A stretch of DNA of 11,654 nucleotides from Bacillota bacterium. GTDB lineage: Bacteria > Bacillota > Clostridia > Christensenellales > Aristaeellaceae. The translations under genes and the position numbers were made by a program. Below are positions 6,517-11,654 of this stretch, piece after piece. Below the pieces are notes generated by a model, which was not told the origin of the DNA, made no database searches, and saw nothing but the letters and a program-made list of their open reading frames with translations. Within the stretch, counting starts at the first letter, position 1. Each line of letters starts with the position of its first letter. The stretch is from assembly GCA_009787135.1 (NCBI GenBank), contig WRGP01000203.1, positions 1 to 11,654 of the forward strand. The letters are read 5' to 3'.

Positions 6517-7647
6517 GGAAAAACATTTTTCCGAAAGGCGGTAAAAGTATTGATGATTGCGCTTTGTGTCATCCTTGTTTGCCTGGTAGCGATTCTCGTT
6601 TATTTTTTAGCCAAAAGCCCGGGCAAAGTTCCACAGTTTCTTGATGAAAATGGGAATGTTCGTGAAAACAGCGTTTCAGAAAAGATATGGGTAAATATAA
6701 ATGATGCACAACAAGGTATGTTCATAAGGGGCGAGGATGTTAGCAAGCCAATTTTATTGTTTGTACATGGCGGGCCTGGTATGCCGCAATACTTTATGTT
6801 TGATAGGTATAAAACTGAACTTGAGAAGCATTTTATCGTATGTTACTGGGAACAACGCGGAGCCGGGCTTTCTTATCGTTCGCCTATGTCGGGGGAAGAT
6901 ATAACCGTAGAGCAGCTTGTATCCGATACAGCCAGTGTCGCAAAGTACCTGTGTGAGCGTTTCGGGCAGGATAAAATATATCTGATGGCTCATTCGTGGG
7001 GATCATTTATCGGTATACAATCCGCCGCGGCTAATCCTGAATTATATCATGCTTATATAGGCATTGGCCAAATCTCAAGCCAAGCAAAATCGGAAATTAT
7101 TGCGTATGATTATATGCTGGAAAGATATATTGAAAATGGCAATACAAGAAGAATTAACGAACTTAAAAAATATGATATTCATAACAGCGTGACAGCTCTA
7201 CATGACTTTTCTACTTCCGCATTGCGCGATACTGCAATGCACGAACTTGGCGTTGGCAGCATGCGTGATATGAACTCTGTAATAAGCGGAATTTTCTTTC
7301 CCGTAATGAATTGCAGTGCGTATACGCTAAAGGAAAAAATAAACATATGGATGGCTAAATTTTTTCTTAACAGCCATACAAATCTGCATCAGGATCTGAT
7401 GGATGCCGACCTGTTCATGGCAATCACAGAGGTTGCGGTTCCTGTCTATATTATTGCCGGGCGTTTTGATTATACGGTCAATTATGCTTTGCAAAGAGAA
7501 TATTTCGATAAAATCAATGCACCGCTAAAAGGCTTTTACACATTTGAAAACTCCGCGCACAGTCCTATTTATGAAGAGCCGCAACGATTTACTGAAATAG
7601 TAGTAGATGATGTACTCAATGGTAAAGTAACCCATGCTGACCGATAA
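6514..7647 (+). CDS. Membrane-anchored alpha/beta hydrolase, prolyl-iminopeptidase-like
   Basis: Read from TTG 6514, the product has 377 residues. A basic N terminus is followed by one membrane helix (about 12-33), then an extracytoplasmic alpha/beta hydrolase domain. Visible motifs are the oxyanion-region HGGPG (85-89), WEQRGAGLS (112-120), a nucleophile elbow AHSWGS with Ser161, an acid in GRFDYT (Asp319) and a base in SAHSP (His349). This pattern is typical of the S33 proline iminopeptidase group, which also contains esterases and hydrolases of unknown substrate. The elbow has Ala where G-x-S-x-G usually has its first Gly. The gene lies 67 nt after the 2H gene, is similarly AT-rich and has no clear terminator after it. 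A peptidase role is possible, but the substrate cannot be read from the sequence. Confidence 0.8.
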   Translation: MGKTFFRKAVKVLMIALCVILVCLVAILVYFLAKSPGKVPQFLDENGNVRENSVSEKIWVNINDAQQGMFIRGEDVSKPILLFVHGGPGMPQYFMFDRYKTELEKHFIVCYWEQRGAGLSYRSPMSGEDITVEQLVSDTASVAKYLCERFGQDKIYLMAHSWGSFIGIQSAAANPELYHAYIGIGQISSQAKSEIIAYDYMLERYIENGNTRRINELKKYDIHNSVTALHDFSTSALRDTAMHELGVGSMRDMNSVISGIFFPVMNCSAYTLKEKINIWMAKFFLNSHTNLHQDLMDADLFMAITEVAVPVYIIAGRFDYTVNYALQREYFDKINAPLKGFYTFENSAHSPIYEEPQRFTEIVVDDVLNGKVTHADR

Positions 7648-7705
7648 GCAATGGGTGCTATATAGAATCTATTCAGCGTTATTCGCAGATTATTTTATAA
7701 ATCCA

Positions 7706-7734
7706 TTGATTTTCAACGGCTCTCCTGTTAAAAT
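7706..7734 (+). promoter_or_regulatory. Promoter for the surface-glycan operon
   Basis: TTGATT (7706-7711, four of six -35 bases) is 17 nt from TAAAAT (7729-7734, five of six -10 bases), with an extended -10 TG at 7726-7727. Transcription would begin near 7741, leaving a leader of about 56 nt. The region is AT-rich, so chance matches are more likely here than elsewhere. Confidence 0.55.
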
Positions 7735-7753
7735 TATGAAAAAGATAAAATTC

Positions 7754-7766
7754 GGCAAAGTTTGCC
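7754..7766. promoter_or_regulatory. 13-bp palindrome GGCAAAGTTTGCC in the glycan-operon leader
   Basis: This is a perfect inverted repeat (GGCAAA-G-TTTGCC) just downstream of the predicted transcription start near 7741. It could be an operator for a dimeric repressor or a short RNA hairpin. The T-rich run after it (7772-7779) is not adjacent enough to make a convincing terminator for the hydrolase gene. Confidence 0.35.
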
Positions 7767-7780
7767 AATCTAATTTTTAT

Positions 7781-7799
7781 AAAGGGGAAAAATGTATTG
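7781..7799 (+). promoter_or_regulatory. Ribosome binding site and TTG start of the family 2 glycosyltransferase
   Basis: AAAGGGG (7781-7787) lies 9 nt before TTG at 7797. An out-of-frame ATG at 7792 falls between them, only 4 nt from the same site. TTG is chosen because it gives the expected N terminus MVTLLSFVIPCFNEEES, whereas the ATG frame yields an unrelated product that ends at 7983. Confidence 0.7.
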
Positions 7800-8714
7800 G
7801 TTACGCTGCTTTCATTTGTCATTCCATGTTTCAACGAAGAGGAATCTCTTCGCCTTTTGTATGAGGGTATTGTCAGGCATACGCCCTGCCCTTATGAGAT
7901 ACTTTTTATCAACGATGGCTCTACGGACGCTTCGGCGGACATTATCAAACAGCTGCGTCAAGCGGATGAAAATGTACACTTGATCTCTTTTCGAAAGAAT
8001 ATGGGCAAATCCGCGGCGCTGCAGGCAGGCTTTCAAACCGTGAAAGGCTCGGTCGTGATCACCATGGACGCGGACTTGCAGGATGAGCCAACGGAAATTC
8101 CCCGCTTTCTTGAAAAAATCCAAGAAGGCTACGATGTGGTATCGGGCTGGAAGGTACGCCGTTTGGATCCTTGGGAAAAGCGGCTGCCTTCCAAGCTGTT
8201 CAACCGGGTGGTCTCCGCGCTGTCGGGCGTGAAGCTGCATGATTTCAATTGCGGTTTTAAAGCATACCGCGCGGAAGTGGTCCGGCAAGTAAACCTGTAT
8301 GGAGAGTTGCACCGGTTCATTCCCGTGCTTGCATACAGAAATGGATTTTCCATTGCTGAAATTGGTGTAAAACACAATGAGCGTAAATTCGGCAAATCAA
8401 AATTTGGGCTGGAGCGATATTTGCGGGGGCTGTTTGACGCGATGACCGTTTCCTTTCTGAGCAAATACCATCTAAAGCCCATGCACTTCTTTGGAAGGTT
8501 TGGGTTTTACAGCACACTCGCCGGCGCGCTGCTCCTTGTGTATCAGACAATTGCCTGGCTTTGCGGTCAGGCCATCGCGGGCGGGTTTTGGCTTTCGCTT
8601 GGCCTGCTTGTCTTGGGCATCCAGCTGTTTTGCGCGGGGCTGATGAGCGACATGATCGTTGAAAAAACCTTTCATAAGCGGTATTTCGAAAGCTATGTGA
8701 AAGAACAGATGTGA
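7797..8714 (+). CDS. GtrB/DPM1-like family 2 glycosyltransferase with two C-terminal membrane helices
   Basis: It probably transfers a sugar from a nucleotide donor to undecaprenyl phosphate on the cytoplasmic face. The 305-residue product begins with LLSFVIPCFNEEESL. It then has NDGSTD (39-44), the metal-binding DADLQD (91-96), HDFNCGFKAYR (148-158), GELHRFIPVLA (169-179) and the conserved basic stretch HNERKFGKSKFGLERYLRGL (193-212). Two helices follow (about 232-254 and 262-285). This order is characteristic of the GtrB/YkcC-type polyprenyl-phosphate glycosyltransferases. Its TGA at 8712-8714 precedes a GtrA-family gene, the usual partner. The sugar cannot be read from the sequence. The two upstream genes are more AT-rich and probably belong to another unit. 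Confidence 0.87.
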   Translation: MVTLLSFVIPCFNEEESLRLLYEGIVRHTPCPYEILFINDGSTDASADIIKQLRQADENVHLISFRKNMGKSAALQAGFQTVKGSVVITMDADLQDEPTEIPRFLEKIQEGYDVVSGWKVRRLDPWEKRLPSKLFNRVVSALSGVKLHDFNCGFKAYRAEVVRQVNLYGELHRFIPVLAYRNGFSIAEIGVKHNERKFGKSKFGLERYLRGLFDAMTVSFLSKYHLKPMHFFGRFGFYSTLAGALLLVYQTIAWLCGQAIAGGFWLSLGLLVLGIQLFCAGLMSDMIVEKTFHKRYFESYVKEQM

Positions 8715-8749
8715 CGCGCTGCCTGGTATTGATAGGAAGGGTGATTCCA

Positions 8750-9190
8750 ATGAGAAAGCTGTCGCCGCGTCTTGTTTCTATAGCGGAAAAGCTGGTAAAC
8801 AGGGAGACGCTCCATTACCTTTTCTGGGGGTTGTTGACCAGCGCGTATAACATCGGCGTGTTTCAATTGCTCCTTTGGCTGGGCGTTGACTACAGGCCCG
8901 CCAACCTCTTCGCGGTGATCACAGGCAAAATTATCACGTACCTGACCAGCAAATTTTTCGTATTTCAAACACACTGTGAAAGCAGAAAGGCTTTGGCGCG
9001 TGAGATTGGGCGCTACACGTTGGATCGCGGGGTTACCATGTTCGTGGACTACTTTGGCCTGATCGCGCTGACGAACTGGCTTTCGATAAACCCGGCGATC
9101 GGCAAGTATATTACGGCGGCGGTGGTGATGGTACTCAATTATGTCCTGGGCAAATTTCACGCGTTTCGAAAGCAGGCGCTCGCTGCCTGA
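8750..9190 (+). CDS. GtrA-family small membrane protein (probable lipid-linked sugar flippase)
   Basis: The 146-residue product has about four membrane helices and the GtrA repeats LTSKFFVFQ (65-73) and NYVLGKFHAFR (130-140), both in the form N/S-x-K-F-x-x-F found after alternate helices. Family members are thought to flip undecaprenyl-phosphate-linked sugar to the outer face after a GtrB-like enzyme makes it, and the gene directly follows such an enzyme here. ATG 8750 is chosen because AGGAAGG (8734-8740) stands 9 nt before it. In-frame GTG codons at 8711 and 8741 would give less typical N termini; the one at 8711 would overlap the previous stop codon. Confidence 0.83.
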   Translation: MRKLSPRLVSIAEKLVNRETLHYLFWGLLTSAYNIGVFQLLLWLGVDYRPANLFAVITGKIITYLTSKFFVFQTHCESRKALAREIGRYTLDRGVTMFVDYFGLIALTNWLSINPAIGKYITAAVVMVLNYVLGKFHAFRKQALAA

Positions 9191-9230
9191 CAGGCCAGAA
9201 TAGATACTTTCCAAAAAAGAGGAGAAATCG

Positions 9231-10442
9231 ATGGCTTCTTACAGAATCACGGTGGCAGGTCTTGGGTTTGTCGGTCTTTCCATGGCGGTATTGCTGTCCC
9301 AGAAAAATGAGGTAACCGGGCTGGACGTATTGGCGGACAGGGCGGATAAGGTAAACCGGGGCGTATCGCCGATTGACGATGCGGATATCGAGGCCTATCT
9401 GGCCCGGGGCGGGCTTACCCTGACAGCCACAACAAACCCGCGCGCCGCGTACGAGCATGCGGACTTTATCGTAATCGCCACACCTACGGATTATGACCCA
9501 AGGACGAACAGCTTTGATACCGCCTCCGTGGAGCAAGTGATTGAACAGGCGCGAGCCGTAAATCCCGAGGCGGCCATCGTCATCAAATCCACTGTGCCGG
9601 TGGGGTTTACCGCTTCCATGCTCGAAAGACACGCGTGCGAAACCATTTTGTTTTCCCCAGAATTCCTGCGGGAGGGCCACGCGCTGTACGATAACCTATA
9701 CCCTTCGCGCATTTTGCTGGGCGCCCTGTCCCACAGCGACCGGGCGCAGGCCGCAGCCCGGGCGTTTGTCTCCCTTCTTCAGGAGGGCGCCATCCGGCGG
9801 GATGTGCCCACGCTCTTTATGGAGCCGACAGAAGCGGAGGCTGTCAAGCTTTTTTCCAACGCGTATCTCGCCCTTCGCGTATCCTTTTTTAACGAGCTGG
9901 ACACGTACGCGGAGATGCGCGGCCTAAACGCCGGACAGATTATTGAGGGCGTTGGATTGGACCCCCGCATTGGATCCCACTACAACAACCCGTCCTTTGG
10001 ATACGGCGGCTATTGCCTGCCAAAGGATACCAAACAGCTGCTTGCCAATTTTGACAAAGTGCCCAATAACATCATTTCCGCCATTGTGGACGCCAACAGA
10101 ACCCGCAAGGATTTCATTGCCGAGCAAATTTTGCATAAGGCAGGATACCCTCAAAAACCATCCCCCACCGTTGGTATATACCGTCTGACCATGAAGACGA
10201 ATTCAAGCAATTTCAGGCAGTCCGCCGTTCAAGGGGTGATGAAACGGCTCAAGGCGAAGGGTATTCCCGTCGTCGTGTATGAGCCGGCCCTTTTGGAAAG
10301 CGCCTTTTTTGGTTCCGCCGTGATCCGCTCCCTGGAGGCTTTTAAAGAAATGAGCGATGTGATCGTTACCAACCGCTTGCACGAAGAGCTTTCCGATGTG
10401 GCCGAGAAGATCTATACGAGGGATATATACAAGCGGGATTGA
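9231..10442 (+). CDS. ugd: UDP-glucose 6-dehydrogenase
   Basis: It oxidises UDP-glucose to UDP-glucuronate with two NAD+ in the cytoplasm. The 403-residue product is the compact form, close to E. coli Ugd in length and sequence. Visible are the NAD-binding GLGFVG (10-15), ATPTDYD (83-89), STVPVG (120-125), FSPEFLREG (141-149), the Lys206 stretch EAVKLFSNAYLALRVSFFNE, and the catalytic cysteine Cys262 in GYGGYCLPKD. The C-terminal domain has VGIYRLTMKTNSSNFRQSA and ends with YTRDIYKRD, both very like the enterobacterial enzyme. ATG follows GAGGAG (9219-9224) by 6 nt. Its place between glycan-assembly genes implies that glucuronate, or a sugar made from it, enters a surface polymer. Confidence 0.94.
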   Translation: MASYRITVAGLGFVGLSMAVLLSQKNEVTGLDVLADRADKVNRGVSPIDDADIEAYLARGGLTLTATTNPRAAYEHADFIVIATPTDYDPRTNSFDTASVEQVIEQARAVNPEAAIVIKSTVPVGFTASMLERHACETILFSPEFLREGHALYDNLYPSRILLGALSHSDRAQAAARAFVSLLQEGAIRRDVPTLFMEPTEAEAVKLFSNAYLALRVSFFNELDTYAEMRGLNAGQIIEGVGLDPRIGSHYNNPSFGYGGYCLPKDTKQLLANFDKVPNNIISAIVDANRTRKDFIAEQILHKAGYPQKPSPTVGIYRLTMKTNSSNFRQSAVQGVMKRLKAKGIPVVVYEPALLESAFFGSAVIRSLEAFKEMSDVIVTNRLHEELSDVAEKIYTRDIYKRD

Positions 10443-10464
10443 TGTGCTGAAAAAGGAGAAAATC

Positions 10465-11654
10465 ATGTTAATGAAAAAGTATGGGACGTTTCGCTGTTGG
10501 GGATTTTTTTTCCTCTATTCGGCTTTGCTTATGCTCTTTTGCACCAAGTCCTCCCCTCTTTTTGTGTTCAATAACTGGACGGACGCAAACGCCGCGTTTA
10601 CCATGGGCAAATCCATGATGCGGGGCCTCGCGCCTTATAAAGACCTATTCAATCACAAGGGGCCTTTTTTGTATTTGCTCTATGGCCTTGCCTATCTGAT
10701 GCACAACACGGGGTTTTATGGGCTATATGTTCTCCAGAGCCTTTCCATGGCCGTACTCCTTTTCTTTTGCTATCGAATCGCGAGATTATACATTCAACGG
10801 GACGGAGTCGCCATGGGCGTGGCCCTGCTGGTGCCGGTATTTGTGCTGGCCAGGGGTATTTATGTCACCGAATTCGATTATGGCGGCGGGAGCGCCGAGG
10901 AGTTCATGCTGCCCCTCATCGCCATGAGTGTTTACAGCGTCGCGCGCTATGCGCAGGATGATGGCTGCCGCTATGAAAAGCCCTTGCGCGCGGTGTGCCT
11001 GATACAAGGCGTTGTCTTTGTGCTCATGTTTATGACCAAATTTACCATAGCGGTCTTCTCCTTGGGTCTTTTGTTTCCTTTTTTTGTGGATATGCTGTGC
11101 AAGCGCAAATGGAAGGCGCTATGTCAAGCCGTCGCATATACCCTGATGGGCATTGGGCTTGCCTCTCTCCCCTATCTGGTGTATGCGCTTTGCACCAACA
11201 GCCTTTCCGCCTTTGGGGAGGTGTACATTCGAATCAATATCCTTTACAGCGGAACAGAAGGCGCGGGCATCCTCAAAAAGGCCTTTCAAACCATAAATCA
11301 AACGGTTTCCTTTATGCTTTCCAATGACACGAAAAAGGCGCTGCCCAGCCTGCTGACCCTGCTTGGCTTTGGCTTCGCTGTCTTTATGGACAAAGCGCGC
11401 CCTCTGGCCTATCGGCTCTCCGTTCTGTTGGGCTGGGCGCTGCTGTTTCTCTCCGAGTCGATAAGGCCGTTCACATATTCCTATATTATCATGATGTTCT
11501 ATCCGCTGTTTGGCTTAATCGCGCTGGCCAAAGCCGCTCTTTATTTCCGCGGCCGCTTTTCCGTATCGGAGGCGAGCCGTTCTTCCCATAAGGCGGAGGG
11601 CGCGGCGCTCAGGGCGGCGATTGTGTTTCTGGCGGCAGGCCTGACCATTGGCGG
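10465..11654 (+). CDS. GT-C type multi-spanning membrane glycosyltransferase, 3'-truncated
   Basis: An open frame starts at ATG 10465, 6 nt after AAGGAG (10453-10458), and runs for 396 codons off the window end. The product opens with a membrane helix (about 12-26). The first outer loop has a conserved acidic residue, Asp40 in NNWTDAN, then PYKDLFNHKGPFLYLLYG (57-74). This is the pattern of PMT/ArnT- and RgtA-like GT-C enzymes, which use polyprenyl-phosphate-sugar donors outside the membrane. Many further hydrophobic helices follow, with charged segments such as RYAQDDGCRYEKP between them. The gene starts 22 nt after ugd, so it is in the same operon. It is the expected acceptor-side partner for the GtrB- and GtrA-like proteins. 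The acceptor is unknown, and the C terminus is outside the window. Confidence 0.78.
   Translation, partial: MLMKKYGTFRCWGFFFLYSALLMLFCTKSSPLFVFNNWTDANAAFTMGKSMMRGLAPYKDLFNHKGPFLYLLYGLAYLMHNTGFYGLYVLQSLSMAVLLFFCYRIARLYIQRDGVAMGVALLVPVFVLARGIYVTEFDYGGGSAEEFMLPLIAMSVYSVARYAQDDGCRYEKPLRAVCLIQGVVFVLMFMTKFTIAVFSLGLLFPFFVDMLCKRKWKALCQAVAYTLMGIGLASLPYLVYALCTNSLSAFGEVYIRINILYSGTEGAGILKKAFQTINQTVSFMLSNDTKKALPSLLTLLGFGFAVFMDKARPLAYRLSVLLGWALLFLSESIRPFTYSYIIMMFYPLFGLIALAKAALYFRGRFSVSEASRSSHKAEGAALRAAIVFLAAGLTIG

Noticed and set aside
6450..6644. 64-codon + strand frame at the start of the hydrolase
   Set aside because: It lies in another frame across the hydrolase start and membrane helix and has no independent support.
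5660..7796. Insertion sequence or complete mobile element
   Set aside because: No transposase, terminal inverted repeats or target-site duplications were found; only a composition shift and uncertain remnants support transfer.
7634..7864. 76-codon + strand frame between the hydrolase and the glycosyltransferase
   Set aside because: It overlaps the ends of both genes, has no ribosome site and covers a promoter region; the product has no recognisable features.
7792..7983. 63-codon frame starting at ATG 7792
   Set aside because: It is out of frame with the well-supported glycosyltransferase and encodes no family pattern; kept only as a decoy start codon.

Overview
The window looks like a piece of a bacterial chromosome. 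All supportable genes lie on the + strand, most have strong Shine-Dalgarno sites, and two clear intrinsic terminators are present. By eye, the flanking genes are GC-rich (roughly 50-60%) and the middle (about 5.7-7.8 kb) is much poorer in GC. The extracellular protein with Ig-like and 'GxGNYTGT' modules, the acidic Pro/Thr linker and the AAGGAG-type ribosome sites fit an anaerobic Firmicute (Clostridia). The solute-binding protein, however, has no lipoprotein cysteine, which would suit a diderm such as a spirochaete better. I do not assign a species.

Layout. (1) 1-2138: the 3' part of a large secreted or surface protein. It opens in a 36-bp in-frame tandem repeat (EPETPAEPETST/S), followed by Ig-like modules, one carrying a Tyr/Gly-rich insertion, and an unassigned C-terminal module. 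A hairpin terminator follows. (2) 2267-5547: a self-contained transport operon with its own promoter, encoding two CUT1-type permeases and a substrate-binding protein closely resembling UgpB (glycerol-3-phosphate or glycerophosphodiester uptake). It ends in a very strong terminator and contains no ATPase gene. (3) 5548-5795: apparent gene debris with one reading frame broken by a TAA. (4) 5793-7647: an AT-rich block with an extended -10 promoter, a LigT-like 2H phosphoesterase homologue whose catalytic motifs look destroyed, and a membrane-anchored alpha/beta hydrolase starting at TTG. (5) 7706-11654: a surface-polysaccharide operon with its own promoter: GtrB-like family 2 glycosyltransferase, GtrA-like flippase, UDP-glucose 6-dehydrogenase and a GT-C type membrane glycosyltransferase that runs off the window.

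How the parts work together. The ugp-like proteins form the membrane and binding parts of an ABC importer and need an ATPase encoded elsewhere. The last four genes fit the three-component scheme in which a sugar is loaded on undecaprenyl phosphate, flipped across the membrane and transferred outside by a GT-C enzyme, with Ugd supplying UDP-glucuronate. The central AT-rich pair looks acquired, and its function is unknown. No RNA gene, CRISPR array or intact mobile element was seen. The window shows mostly recognisable families; the most unusual items are the degenerate 2H protein, the aromatic-rich insertion and the compositional island.
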